Shown one piece after another: positions 1 through 9,642 of a stretch of 64,000 nt of DNA; the stretch's first letter is position 1; the number at the start of each line of letters is the position of its first letter. Source of the stretch: Chryseobacterium indologenes (GTDB lineage Bacteria; Bacteroidota; Bacteroidia; Flavobacteriales; Weeksellaceae); the NCBI GenBank assembly GCA_016025055.1, contig CP065590.1, positions 124,001 through 188,000 on the forward strand. Reading direction: 5' to 3'. The translations under genes and the position numbers were made by a program. The notes beneath the pieces were generated by a model. That model saw nothing but the letters and a program-made list of their open reading frames with translations. It was not told the DNA's origin and did no database searches.

Positions 1-835
1 GGTAAATGTAGAGCCATTAGATTTAATTTCTACGCTTCCCTGAACGAGAGTCGTATACTGTTTGTCCTCATAGGCACGAATATTAAAGGTTGTTCCAAGA
101 ACTTTAACTTCTTGGAGAGTTGTGTTGACGAGAAATGGATGTTTTGGGTCATGATGAACTTCAAAATAAGCTTCACCATTTAATCGGACTTCTCTATTAT
201 TGTTTGAAAATTTTACTGGATATTCTAAAGACGAATTGGAGTTTAGCCAAACTTTAGAACCATCTGCAAGGGTAATTTTATATTGGCCACCTCTCGGGGT
301 TTTCAGTATTGCTGATCCGATGAATTCTGAATCATTTATAGAACTCCCATCACTATAGGTTAGGCCGCTGGGAGTTACCAAAATGCCTTCCGTTTCTTTC
401 AGATTAATAGCTTTACCATTCCCAAAAGTTATAGTAGCTTTATTTGAGCCCGGTAAGATGTCGTTTTCTATGGTTTTAAATGTTGGTTCTTGCGTACCCG
501 ACTTATAGTTTAAATACCAAATTGACGTTCCGAAAACGACTATGAATCCAGCAGCAATGCTCATTTTTCGGAACAGCATTAATTTTCTTTTCTTTCTGAT
601 TTTTTGTTCAATCAGTTTGAATTGAACATTTGAATCAGTATTATAAAGTTTCTTTATGGAATCAGCGACAAGATTTTCATTTTTTAAATTATTGAAATAT
701 ATTTTATTCCCTTCATCCTTTAATAACCAAGTTTCTAAAGTTGAATGATCACTAAAAAGTCAAAGGTTCTTCCTGAACGATTTTTTTTAATATATTGCTT
801 ATTTCAAAACTGATGTAAACATCTTTCCTTTCCAT
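1..835 (-). CDS. FecR-family anti-sigma factor, C-terminus cut by window edge, one frameshift
   Basis: Anti-sigma factor of the FecR family, which holds an ECF sigma factor at the inner membrane until an outer-membrane receptor signals. The start at 835 gives MERKDVYISFEI. The frame stops at 752-754, but dropping one base from the A-run at 754-758 joins it to a long open frame running off the window start (about 278 residues visible). A membrane segment lies at about residues 91-108. The FecR-typical TPRGGQY (about 179) and GEAYFEV (about 220) motifs follow. The C-terminal DUF4974-type region is outside the window. It lies 64 bp downstream of the sigma gene at 900-1484, the usual pairing. I read the frameshift as a probable sequencing error; the family call is firm. 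Confidence 0.85.
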
Positions 836-899
836 GATTCCGCGTTTATAATATAGAAACGGGAAATAGTATAGGTTTCTCTAAAGAAAATTGAAAAAT

Positions 900-1484
900 T
901 TATAAATAAAATAATAAAAGGGCGATTCCGGCATTTCCAAGCCGTTTTTTTATGATAGAGACGGCTCTGGATTTTTGATTATTGACAGTACTTACGCTTA
1001 TGCCGAGATCATCTGCGATTTCCTTTGCATTTTTATCTTCATCTAAAAACTGCCTCATTATAATCCTGCACTTTTCAGGAAGTGCATCAATTTCAGCTCC
1101 CAATTGGCTAATAAGTTCAGCATCAATAATATTTTGAAGAATACTTTCTTCTGATTCTTCAAAATCCTGAATGTATCTACCAAAGCGATTAGATCTAACT
1201 TTTTCTTTAGCAATCTTGTCCAGACACGCATTTTTTGTTACTATGTATAGAAATGCTTTAATATTTTCAAAAGAATTAAAAGTTGATCTCTTTTCATAAA
1301 GCTTGACAAAAACATCTTGTACAATTTCCTCAGCTTCAGAATAATTGTATTCAGGTAAAAGCTTAGAAGCAAAATAAACTATTGCTTTGTGAAATGTTTG
1401 GAAGATTTGGTGAAAGGCATATTGATCTCCATTCCGCAGTCCCTGCAGTAATATTTCATAGGCCATATTTTCAACATTCTTCAT
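900..1484 (-). CDS. ECF-type RNA polymerase sigma factor
   Basis: 194 aa, the usual length for a Bacteroidetes ECF sigma-70 factor. Region 2 is visible around residues 45-70 (EAEEIVQDVFVKLYEKR) and binds core polymerase and the -10 element. Region 4 lies around 150-182 (KEIADDLGISVSTVNNQKSR), a helix-turn-helix for the -35 element. It is followed immediately by a FecR anti-sigma gene on the same strand, so it presumably drives a SusC/SusD-type transport operon lying to the left of the window. Regulation is inferred to be by surface signalling through FecR. The target operon is not visible here. Confidence 0.9.
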   Translation of the reverse strand: MKNVENMAYEILLQGLRNGDQYAFHQIFQTFHKAIVYFASKLLPEYNYSEAEEIVQDVFVKLYEKRSTFNSFENIKAFLYIVTKNACLDKIAKEKVRSNRFGRYIQDFEESEESILQNIIDAELISQLGAEIDALPEKCRIIMRQFLDEDKNAKEIADDLGISVSTVNNQKSRAVSIIKKRLGNAGIALLLFYL

Positions 1485-1590
1485 CTTTAGGTGGCTATAA
1501 TTTATAAAATTAGCTATTATTTCTAAATTTTAAAAATCATAATTTTTATAAAGGACTGAAAGCGTTTTGAAAATATACTTTTAAAAAGCA

Positions 1591-3336
1591 TCATAGGGGA
1601 ATTTCTACTATTGGATCATCATCGAAATTTAAGTCTTTCCGTCTTTTTTTTATAAAGGTTGTGGCTTTAATACCATTAATTTTTAGAAACTTTTCATTAA
1701 AATTCTGACGCGACCCTATACCACATTCCTCGGCTAAAGTTATAATGGTATATGACAGATATTTCCTATCATTATATAGTTTGTTTGTAATATAATTTAT
1801 TCTTAGGTGAGCCAAGTAATCGGTGAAATTCATTCCCCTAGATTCTCTGATAATACTTGTGAGATATTTGTAATTTGTATCAAACTTTTTTGCAAGGTCT
1901 TTAGATGTTAAGCCCTTTTCTATAAAACCATTGTTCTGTTCAAATTTTTTCAGTTTTTTTAATATCTCATTTATTATTTGTTGGGGAATATAAGGGTCAA
2001 CCGAATTATTTATGGGAGAAGAATCTTCAGGCTTTGGTTCCTCAACTTTATTTAAAATTTTCTGTTCTAGAAGATAATAGGCTTTAAGTAGTTTATCCTT
2101 TTGAGATTGATGCCATATTATCATGAACAATATCACGGAAGAGCTCAAAATTATAATTATTAAAGTTGTCCACTTACTTTTGGAAATCTCCTTTTCTAAA
2201 CTAAGCTTTGTTTCCCGCAATAACGGGGTATCATATTCTTTATGAATTTTAGAAGAAAGATATCTGAAATCCCTATTAAGGACTATATCTGCTTTTAATA
2301 ATTGCTTTGTATAAAAATATTCTTTATGAAGATCTTTTTTGGTCTTATAGTAATTTATCAAAGATTCGTAGTTATTTCTTACTTCTGGTAAAATGAAGTT
2401 ATGTCTTTGAAATACGGAATCCACCATCTTAAAATATGTTGCAGCTTGATCTTCTTTTCCAAGGGCAAGATATGATTTACCAATGTAAGAATAACAAACC
2501 GTTAACCAAGCAAAATCATTGACAGCTGAAATGGATTTCATGCAGGAATTTAGGGATGAGATTGCCTGTTCATATTTTCTATTCCTGAATTGCTGAATTC
2601 CTTTTTCTTTCAAAAAATAACTGTATTCCTGCATATATTCTTTGCTCGTTGATGTCTGCAATAGACCAACAGCAATTAATGAATCCGAACGCTTAAACTG
2701 TCCAAGATTTCTATAACATACTGCCATTTGATGGATAGAATTAAAATAACCTCTTAAATTGTTGTAAATGAGGTTTGGATGTTGAGGTTTTTTAGATTCA
2801 CTTTTAAAAAATTCACTCGTGGTTCTAAACTGTTCCAGGGATTCATTATAATTTCCCATATAACTGTTGACAACACCCATAAGATAGATTAGCCTATTGT
2901 TATAAAAATAATCTGTACTATTTTTGGCGTATTGATATGCCTTTATGTATTCATCTAATGCGAGATTATACTTCTTATACTGGAAATAATACACAACTCC
3001 CTTTTCCAAATATGCAGCGCTTATTTTTTCATTATTTTTAGTGAGTTTTGAGGCATAAATTGTACTATCCGCAAATTTTAATTTCTGTTCTGGGTGTGAT
3101 GAGTACAAAATACCATCCAAATACCCCTGAATTAATTGTTCGTAATTCTTTTCTCTTTTCGCTTTGGCTATATACTGCTTTATAAACTGAAGCGCATGTT
3201 CATCATTTTCTGAAAGTCCCTCATAATTTTTTCGCAGAAGATAGTATTCACTAAACTCTTCATCATTCTGTCCTTTCAAAGACATCGTGAAAAAAAACGA
3301 AAAACATATTATATAAAGTTTAAGGAAGGCTTTCAT
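1591..3336 (-). CDS. TPR-repeat membrane protein with C-terminal AraC-type HTH
   Basis: 581 aa regulator. An N-terminal signal or anchor segment (MKAFLKLYIICFSFFF...) is followed by a helical TPR-like sensor region of roughly 350 residues, with repeated tyrosine/alanine-rich helix pairs. One transmembrane helix lies near residue 395 (WTTLIIIILSSSVILFMII). The C-terminal AraC-type helix-turn-helix covers about residues 470-565 (GLTSKDLAKKFDTNYKYLT and GIGSRQNFNEKF). This arrangement is a common Flavobacteriia/Sphingobacteriia one-component membrane transcription factor; ligand and targets are unknown. A small lipoprotein gene is divergent at 3585, and the intergenic space probably holds both promoters. 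Confidence 0.8.
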   Translation of the reverse strand: MKAFLKLYIICFSFFFTMSLKGQNDEEFSEYYLLRKNYEGLSENDEHALQFIKQYIAKAKREKNYEQLIQGYLDGILYSSHPEQKLKFADSTIYASKLTKNNEKISAAYLEKGVVYYFQYKKYNLALDEYIKAYQYAKNSTDYFYNNRLIYLMGVVNSYMGNYNESLEQFRTTSEFFKSESKKPQHPNLIYNNLRGYFNSIHQMAVCYRNLGQFKRSDSLIAVGLLQTSTSKEYMQEYSYFLKEKGIQQFRNRKYEQAISSLNSCMKSISAVNDFAWLTVCYSYIGKSYLALGKEDQAATYFKMVDSVFQRHNFILPEVRNNYESLINYYKTKKDLHKEYFYTKQLLKADIVLNRDFRYLSSKIHKEYDTPLLRETKLSLEKEISKSKWTTLIIIILSSSVILFMIIWHQSQKDKLLKAYYLLEQKILNKVEEPKPEDSSPINNSVDPYIPQQIINEILKKLKKFEQNNGFIEKGLTSKDLAKKFDTNYKYLTSIIRESRGMNFTDYLAHLRINYITNKLYNDRKYLSYTIITLAEECGIGSRQNFNEKFLKINGIKATTFIKKRRKDLNFDDDPIVEIPL

Positions 3337-3584
3337 GGTTAGGTGACTTTCATATAAAATTAAAAAAAATCACCCAAATATGACCTTTTATTGAATAAAC
3401 ATTAAATGGAAGCAATATCTAGGTCAACATCCAGAAACATAAATAATTACGAATGTTATTTTTCTAGAAATACAACATAATTATTTTAGAAGCGCACCAT
3501 ACAAAGGTTTTCAGAGCGAGAAAAGTCCAATAATTTCGAAGTCAGAATTCTATTAAAACCCCGGGGATAAATCTTCTAAATATT

Positions 3585-3848
3585 ATGACTATGAAAAAGA
3601 TTATCTCAATTATTTCATCAATAATTACAATTTTAGCGGGAATTGTTTTTATGCACTCCTGTAGACAGCAGGACGATGATCAGGCTTTAGAGCAGGACTT
3701 TAAGTTTGAAAAATCAATAAGTAAACTATCCAACAGAAATGCGGATAGTCTAAATCAAGTATCGAATTCAGGTGAATTTGATGCGGCAGAAATTGACTAT
3801 AAAGATCCACCTCCTAAAAATGGTGGACAGTGGAAAATCAAAAACTAA
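3585..3848 (+). CDS. small putative lipoprotein
   Basis: 87 aa as given; the better start may be the second ATG at 3591 (MKKIISIISS...). The N-terminus has lysines, a hydrophobic stretch and a lipobox-like FMHSC, so the mature protein would be lipidated at that cysteine. The rest is short, polar and acidic, ending in DPPPKNGGQWKIKN. I do not recognise a function. It is divergent from the TPR-AraC regulator and followed by a strong hairpin (3854-3896). Small lipoproteins with similar tails next to TPR-AraC regulators are a recurrent arrangement in this phylum, as far as I recall. Confidence 0.6.
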   Translation: MTMKKIISIISSIITILAGIVFMHSCRQQDDDQALEQDFKFEKSISKLSNRNADSLNQVSNSGEFDAAEIDYKDPPPKNGGQWKIKN

Positions 3849-3853
3849 TCAAA

Positions 3854-3896
3854 CTGTTTGTATATATGCAGTGCGCAATGCATATATAACGAACAG
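3854..3896. repeat. long near-perfect inverted repeat
   Basis: Ten perfect pairs, TATATATGCA (3861-3870) with TGCATATATA (3879-3888), around an 8-base loop. The stem extends outward through CTGTTTG (3854-3860) and ACGAACAG (3889-3896) with one bulge. It starts five bases after the lipoprotein stop codon and has no T-run, so it could be a transcript-end hairpin, a protein-binding palindrome or a recombination site. The sequence alone does not decide. Confidence 0.6.
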
Positions 3897-4050
3897 ATCA
3901 TGAGGTAAGTCAGAGGCATCTTTTCCAATGGTAATAGAAATTAAAAATTGCTTCCTTTGAGACAAATTTATCCTTAAAATACCAATCACTGCCACATTTT
4001 GAAGGGTATCATATTACTTCTTTAAGTTTATCCATTAAAAATTATATTAT

Positions 4051-4487
4051 ATGGATATTTTACTTAAAAACCTCTCGTATTTTAGATCAAACCTTCAAGA
4101 ATTACTATACACCAATTATCCTGAAAAGGCTTACGATTCTAAATTTATTTCTCAACGTTCAAATTGGGCTTTTAAAGCTTATGAAGGTGCTATTCAAGGT
4201 AAAAATACTGAAGAAGAAGCTGAGAGAATCGCAAATTCTATTCTTTTTGAAGCTCTATATTTTTCCAAGTTCAATACAATTTTTCAAGTTGTCACCTACG
4301 AATTCGACACCTTTTTGTTGATGAAGAGATAAGACCATTTTCTCTAAAAATGCTGAATGTCTGCGATGATATATTTAAAAAATATGATCTAACGGATGAC
4401 TTTGCGTATAGTACTGACTATGATTATCTTTATAACGATATCAAAGCTATTATTAGTGAATGGATTAAAAAGAACTTGAATTTATAA
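4051..4487 (+). CDS. DUF1896 family protein (one frameshift)
   Basis: DUF1896 proteins are small (about 145 aa) and characteristic of Bacteroidetes conjugative elements; their role is unknown. The first frame runs to 4332 and reads like the family N-terminus (YFRSNLQELL, FISQRSNWAF, LFEALYFSKFNTIFQVV). Adding one T to the run at 4312-4316 continues it as VDEEIRPFSLKMLNVCDDIF and on to the stop at 4485-4487, giving exactly 145 aa. The break is therefore most likely a homopolymer error. It lies 207 bp upstream of mobC and is bracketed by a 21-base imperfect direct repeat (3963-3983 and 4604-4624, 19 of 21 identical). Confidence 0.8.
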
Positions 4488-4541
4488 TCTCTAATAAAAA
4501 GCATCCTACATCACCTTATTGAAAATCCAAAGAATTGCTAC

Positions 4542-4567
4542 AGACCTGTTTGATAGCAGTTTTTTTA
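4542..4567 (+). terminator. weak candidate terminator after DUF1896
   Basis: A five-base stem (TGCTA / TAGCA) around a 12-base loop is followed by one G and a run of seven Ts. The stem is short, so this is only a plausible intrinsic terminator. Confidence 0.3.
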
Positions 4568-4693
4568 TTATATGTTTTCGGTCAAAAACATAACTAATAA
4601 TGCCAAATTAATCCTTAAAATTCCCTGAAAAGCCAATTTAATCAACGGATACAGATTCCCAATAATTTCACTTGCAAATTTAATTTTTCAGAT

Positions 4694-6694
4694 ATGCAAG
4701 GAGATGATGATTTAAGAGGATTAGCAAAAATTATTGCTTTTATGAGGGCCGTAAGTATCGTTCTGATACTTATGCATTTTTATTGGTTTTGTTATAGTGC
4801 ATTTGCAGACAAGGGCTGGAACATAGAGGTGGTCAACCGAATTTTAAGCAACTTCCAAAGGACGGCAGGTTTATTTTCACATACTCTTTATACGAAGGCT
4901 TTTGCATTCCTGCTTCTTGCATTAAGCTGCTTGGGAACGAAAGGAGTGAAAAATGAAAAAATTACCTGGACAAAAATTAATACCATTTTATTAGTAGGAT
5001 TTGTATTTTATTTTCTAAACACATCATTACTATTACTTTCTCCCGACATAGGCTTCTTTTTATACATTCTTACGACAAGTATTGGATATATTTCATTGAT
5101 GGTAGGTGGTATTTGGCTAAGCCGGCTTTTAAAGAACAATCTGATGGATGATGTCTTTAATAGCGAAAATGAAAGCTTCATGCAGGAAACCAAATTGATG
5201 GAGAACGAATATTCGGTAAACTTACCAACTAAATTCTATTATAAAGGAAAATGGAATGATGGATGGATCAACATTGTTAACCCTTTTCGTGCGACAATCG
5301 TACTGGGAACCCCCGGATCGGGAAAATCATATGCCGTCGTCAATAATTTTATCAAACAGCATATTGAGAAGGGTTTTGCGATGTATATCTATGACTTTAA
5401 ATTCCCAGATCTCTCAACTATAGCATATAATCACCTGTTAAGGAATACTCACTGCTACAAGGTAAAACCAAAGTTCTATGTAATCAATTTTGATAATCCC
5501 CGCGAAAGTCACAGAAGTAACCCAATCAATCCCAAATTTATGACGGACATCTCTGATGCATATGAGTCTGCGTACACAATTATGCTGAACCTCAATAGGT
5601 CCTGGATAACTAAGCAGGGCGAATTTTTTGTCGATTCACCAATAATATTATTAGCTGCAATTATTTGGTATCTGAAAATTTATGATAATGGCAGATATTG
5701 TACTTTCCCACATGCTATAGAGCTTTTAAACAAAAAGTATGAGGATATATTTACCATATTGACTTCATATCCAGAACTGGAAAACTATATCTCTCCCTTT
5801 ATGGATGCTTGGGAGGGCGGCGCCCAGGACCAATTGCAGGGACAAATTGCTTCCGCAAAAATTCCTTTATCAAGAATGATCAGCCCGCAATTATACTGGG
5901 TTATGTCAGGCGACGACTTCACTCTAGATCTCAATAATCCAAAGGAACCAAAAATACTATGTGTTGGCAACAACCCGGATCGTCAAAATATTTATTCGGC
6001 TGCTTTAGGATTGTATAATTCTCGTATTATTAAACTAATTTCTAAAAAGGATCAACTTAAATGTTCCATTATCATTGATGAGTTACCTACAATATATATA
6101 CGTGGACTGGATTACATTTCCTACGCCAGATCCCTAAAAATTTCGTCTCTCTTTGGTATTCAGGACTTCTCGCAGCTAACCAGAGATTATGGTGATAAAG
6201 AAAGTAAAGTGATACAAAACTTGGTAGGTAATATAGTAAGTGGTCTGGTTGTTGGAGAGACTGCAAAGACTCTTTCTGATCGTTTTGGAAAGGTCTTGCA
6301 GAAAAGGCAAAGCATGACAATAAACCGTAATGACAAATCGACATCCATTTCCACACAACTTGACAGTTTAATTCCTGCGTCGAAGATCAGCACCTTAACC
6401 CAAGGAATGTTCGTGGGATCAGTTGCAGACAACTTCGATGAACGCATTGATCAGAAAATATTTCATGCCCAGATTGTCGTGGACAATAAAAAGGTTGCAG
6501 CAGAGACAAAATCATATCAAAAAATACCCGAAATCACCAAGTTTATTGATGAAAATGGTAATGACAATATGCAAGAAGTAATTGATGGGAATTACAAACA
6601 GATCAAAGCCGACATTAACGGAATTATTGAACGGGAATTAGATCGTATAAGTAATGATCCATCTTTATCTCATTTGATAAAAAAGGAATCTTAG
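4694..6694 (+). CDS. mobC: MobC, VirD4/TraG-type conjugative coupling protein (YWFCY domain)
   Basis: 666 aa type IV coupling protein that links the relaxosome to the transfer channel at the inner membrane and pumps DNA by ATP hydrolysis. The N-terminus carries the family YWFCY motif (about residues 30-34) and several transmembrane helices up to about residue 145. Walker A, GTPGSGKS, is at about 206-213; Walker B, in IIIDELP, is near 458. In CTnDOT-like elements mobC directly follows mobA and mobB on the same strand. Here it is 19 kb away from mobB and on the opposite strand, which suggests an inversion or a large insertion. The gene itself appears intact. Confidence 0.92.
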   Translation: MQGDDDLRGLAKIIAFMRAVSIVLILMHFYWFCYSAFADKGWNIEVVNRILSNFQRTAGLFSHTLYTKAFAFLLLALSCLGTKGVKNEKITWTKINTILLVGFVFYFLNTSLLLLSPDIGFFLYILTTSIGYISLMVGGIWLSRLLKNNLMDDVFNSENESFMQETKLMENEYSVNLPTKFYYKGKWNDGWINIVNPFRATIVLGTPGSGKSYAVVNNFIKQHIEKGFAMYIYDFKFPDLSTIAYNHLLRNTHCYKVKPKFYVINFDNPRESHRSNPINPKFMTDISDAYESAYTIMLNLNRSWITKQGEFFVDSPIILLAAIIWYLKIYDNGRYCTFPHAIELLNKKYEDIFTILTSYPELENYISPFMDAWEGGAQDQLQGQIASAKIPLSRMISPQLYWVMSGDDFTLDLNNPKEPKILCVGNNPDRQNIYSAALGLYNSRIIKLISKKDQLKCSIIIDELPTIYIRGLDYISYARSLKISSLFGIQDFSQLTRDYGDKESKVIQNLVGNIVSGLVVGETAKTLSDRFGKVLQKRQSMTINRNDKSTSISTQLDSLIPASKISTLTQGMFVGSVADNFDERIDQKIFHAQIVVDNKKVAAETKSYQKIPEITKFIDENGNDNMQEVIDGNYKQIKADINGIIERELDRISNDPSLSHLIKKES

Positions 6695-6825
6695 GATATT
6701 GAAGGGTTAATATAACAAAGATTAATTTTATTTTTTTCTTAGAAAATCAAAATTATTTCATTACTTAGTAAAATATTGGATTTTCTTTTCTATAAGAAAT
6801 TTGTTATACTAACTGGCCAATAATT

Positions 6826-7608
6826 ATGAACACTTATTTATTAGCATTGGTAGAAAGTACGTTAAAGGACGCGATTGAAGAGTTTTCAAAACTTCATTGG
6901 GTCTCTCCTGCATTTCACGCTAACAAAATTGATGTGATTCAACTGCAGTTGAATAAACTCATGGATTACTACATTGAATTTTTTCAAAAAACCGGATTTC
7001 TGCCCAAAGATTTGGATTTAGTAAAAAAATCTTGCCTTATTGAACGAAGAATAAAGGATTTCGATAAAGCACAAGAAGATGAAATTTTATCTGGTTTATC
7101 CTTTGTTATTGAAGAAATCGAAGATGATGTCAAAAACCGCATTATTCCCATTCACACCCAATATCCTAAAACCCATAATTTAGCCCTATTGACAGGAATT
7201 GCAGCGACTGACTCCTATGGAAAAACGATTAGATTTCTGCTTCATGAATTTGAAATACCGAGAATTTTAATTGATATAATTGCGCAGGATCTTGATTATA
7301 TTGGAAGGCTTCTTGATCTGTATGATGCAAAGGTAAGAAGTTCGTTAAAAGACTTTGTAACATCATTTAATCGTAATTATAAGAAGTTCCAGAAAGACTG
7401 TAAGATTTATCTAGAGGATACTTTTTATCAATTTTATATCAAACTAAAGATGATCGGGGCAAACCGTGATATTCTTTTTTCGGATATGAACAAAAAGGAA
7501 ATTGCTTATAATAATCAATTTGGAGATTATTTAAACCTCTACAGAATATATAATCAACATTATAAAATCGTGCTGGATGACTTACCCAGATTCAAACAAA
7601 TATTATAG
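6826..7608 (+). CDS. hypothetical protein
   Basis: 260 aa with no signal peptide or membrane segment. It is mostly predicted helical, rich in K, D, I and L (for example IERRIKDFDKAQEDEILSGL). I do not recognise a domain. It follows mobC by 131 bp, is preceded by an AT-rich stretch, and ends at a good intrinsic terminator, so it is probably its own transcription unit. Cytoplasmic element cargo is the most that can be said. Confidence 0.6.
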   Translation: MNTYLLALVESTLKDAIEEFSKLHWVSPAFHANKIDVIQLQLNKLMDYYIEFFQKTGFLPKDLDLVKKSCLIERRIKDFDKAQEDEILSGLSFVIEEIEDDVKNRIIPIHTQYPKTHNLALLTGIAATDSYGKTIRFLLHEFEIPRILIDIIAQDLDYIGRLLDLYDAKVRSSLKDFVTSFNRNYKKFQKDCKIYLEDTFYQFYIKLKMIGANRDILFSDMNKKEIAYNNQFGDYLNLYRIYNQHYKIVLDDLPRFKQIL

Positions 7609-7619
7609 TATCGATAATT

Positions 7620-7644
7620 AAATTCCTATTAGTAGGAATTTTTT
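7620..7644 (+). terminator. intrinsic terminator
   Basis: Nine-base stem AAATTCCTA (7620-7628) / TAGGAATTT (7633-7641) with loop TTAG, running into a T-run. It closes the hypothetical gene ending at 7608. Confidence 0.75.
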
Positions 7645-7746
7645 ATAATAAAAAAGCATTTATTTGAAATACATTAGCTCATTCAAGATATTTTTTTTTC
7701 AAGAAAGGTTTTTGAAATTTGGTTATAGATAATCATTAAACCGATT

Positions 7747-9342
7747 GTGATGAAAAAATATTTTGCAAAAGACTATGCAAGTATTGTAGCTTATTTCATA
7801 GCGCTGCTTTTTGTATATGCAGCTATGAGTAAACTTTTGGATTTTGAAAATTTCCAGGTTCAACTCGCGCAATCCCCACTGTTGAGTGCCTATGCCGGAT
7901 TTATTTCCTATGCCGTAATTATAGTTGAATTTGCGTTGGCAGTTTATGTCTGTGTTCCAGATTATCAATTATTTGCGTTATATGGCTCTTTGGGTTTAAT
8001 GACAGCTTTTACTATCTATATTTATCTGATAATAAATTATAGTGATTTTGTTCCGTGTTCATGCGGCGGAATATTAGAAAAATTAGGGTGGACTGAACAC
8101 CTGATTTTTAATATCGTGGTCGTGATACTAATTTTTACAGCAATTCTTTACAGGGAAAGAAAACAGAATCCACAAAATCGACTGATCTTACCCATATCCA
8201 AATCTATTGCCATAAGTATTGTCAGTTGTGGAATTGTTGTATGCTTATTTTTAAGTTCCGAACACATTATTAAGCAGGAGAATAATTTTACAAGGCGATT
8301 TGTACCGCATCCACTTGTTAAAGAACAGATTTATGACCTGGGAGTAAATTCTTACTACTTTGCTGGGTTGGAGGATGGAAATATCTATTTGGGAAATACA
8401 ACTGCACCGCTTTTCATAACAAAAATTGACACCGCACTAAGAGGGATGTCAGATATAAAGGTAAAATTGGACAATAAAAATCATGTATTCCGAAACTTAA
8501 AGTTAACAATCCGTAAACCATATTATTATATGTACGATGGTTCTGTACCAGTAATTTATCAAGGGAAGTTGGAGGACTCATTAGCAAAAACAATAAGCTT
8601 TGGTGATGCATATTTTAATCAGCTTGCCATACTTGATTCAATGCGATTTGCCATTAGAACTCAGCGGAGGTCTGATAAACGGTATATTCTAGCCTCACTG
8701 GATTTAGATAAAAATAAAAAACTGGAATTGCAACCGGATATTTTAGAAAAACAGATTGACGGAATTTTTGATGTGGATGGAATTTTGAGTTCTGATAGTC
8801 AGAGCGGAAAACTGGTCTACACCTATGTCTATCGCAACCAGTACATTGTGATGGATAACAATTTCAAGATATTGAATCGTCTAAATACCATTGATACAAC
8901 AAGCCGTGCAAAAATTTCTGTAGTACGTTTATCCAATGGCAATAATAAAATGAGTGCTCCGCCTTTTAGCGTAAATAAAGGTTCACTGGTTTCGGGTAAT
9001 TTATTATTTAATCAATCCAACCTGAAAGGCAAACATGAGCCCTCAAAATCCTGGAAAACATCTTCCATAATTGATGTATACAGCACTGATCAACAGCAAT
9101 ATATTGGTAGTTTTTACATTCGACATAAAAATAATATACCAATGTCTGCAATGATCGTTCAGGACAACAACCTTTTCGTCCTTATTGGAAATGAACTTGT
9201 TCGTTATAAAATCCGGGATGGTGCTTTTGACGTGAATTCAAAACGAAACAGGCCGCTCAGGGAGCAGCCTGTTGATAAGGAACCCAAAAAAGGGATTGCC
9301 GAAAACCTTGAAAAGATTAGGCATAAACCAATAAACACTTAA
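7747..9342 (+). CDS. MauE/DoxX-like redox membrane protein with large C-terminal extracytoplasmic domain
   Basis: 531 aa. The first about 140 residues form four transmembrane helices of the MauE/DoxX type (FVYAAMSKLLDFENFQVQLA; VPCSCGGILEKLGW, with a CSC motif). MauE-like proteins act in disulfide or cofactor maturation. A further helix near residue 160 is followed by a roughly 330-residue beta-rich region that looks like a propeller or lipoprotein-like sensor domain. The next gene, starting 1 bp after the stop, encodes a small cysteine-containing DUF6520 protein. The pair is common in Bacteroidota and suggests the membrane protein helps fold or oxidise the small protein; that link is inference. 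Confidence 0.7.
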   Translation: MMKKYFAKDYASIVAYFIALLFVYAAMSKLLDFENFQVQLAQSPLLSAYAGFISYAVIIVEFALAVYVCVPDYQLFALYGSLGLMTAFTIYIYLIINYSDFVPCSCGGILEKLGWTEHLIFNIVVVILIFTAILYRERKQNPQNRLILPISKSIAISIVSCGIVVCLFLSSEHIIKQENNFTRRFVPHPLVKEQIYDLGVNSYYFAGLEDGNIYLGNTTAPLFITKIDTALRGMSDIKVKLDNKNHVFRNLKLTIRKPYYYMYDGSVPVIYQGKLEDSLAKTISFGDAYFNQLAILDSMRFAIRTQRRSDKRYILASLDLDKNKKLELQPDILEKQIDGIFDVDGILSSDSQSGKLVYTYVYRNQYIVMDNNFKILNRLNTIDTTSRAKISVVRLSNGNNKMSAPPFSVNKGSLVSGNLLFNQSNLKGKHEPSKSWKTSSIIDVYSTDQQQYIGSFYIRHKNNIPMSAMIVQDNNLFVLIGNELVRYKIRDGAFDVNSKRNRPLREQPVDKEPKKGIAENLEKIRHKPINT

Positions 9343-9343
9343 T

Positions 9344-9603
9344 ATGAAAAAATATTATTGCCAGCACTTATTGTAGCAATGGGTGCAGGCGCAGCTTTCG
9401 CTACCAATTTGGCAAGTAAAGCCTCTAAAGTAATTCCGACTTATCGTATTGATGAGAATAACAAATGTGTTCAGGTACAACAAGATTGTAATGCCACAAG
9501 CGGATTTGTTTGTACTTGGGATGGAGACGGTACTTCGCGTTTACATGAGTTTATGGATAGTGAAACACAATGTTCACAAGAACTATTCAGAACTACTCCA
9601 TAA
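9344..9603 (+). CDS. DUF6520 family small secreted protein (start frame shifted)
   Basis: 86 aa once one A is added to the run 9347-9352; without it, the ATG at 9344 reads into an early stop. The corrected N-terminus is MKKILLPALIVAMGAGAAFA, a clear signal peptide. The mature part has four cysteines (CVQVQQDC, FVCTW, ETQCS) as in DUF6520, a family of small secreted Bacteroidota proteins of unknown function. It is translationally close to the MauE-like gene (stop to start 1 bp) and ends at a strong terminator. The broken start is most likely a homopolymer error. Confidence 0.75.
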
Positions 9604-9612
9604 GTTCGAAGA

Positions 9613-9642
9613 GAAGGCGCTTAAAAAGGCGCCTTCTTTTTT
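9613..9642. terminator. bidirectional intrinsic terminator
   Basis: GAAGGCGC (9613-9620) pairs with GCGCCTTC (9629-9636), followed by six Ts on the plus strand. It sits between the convergent DUF6520 gene and the S9 peptidase gene, whose stop codon lies inside the hairpin loop (9621-9623). Confidence 0.85.
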
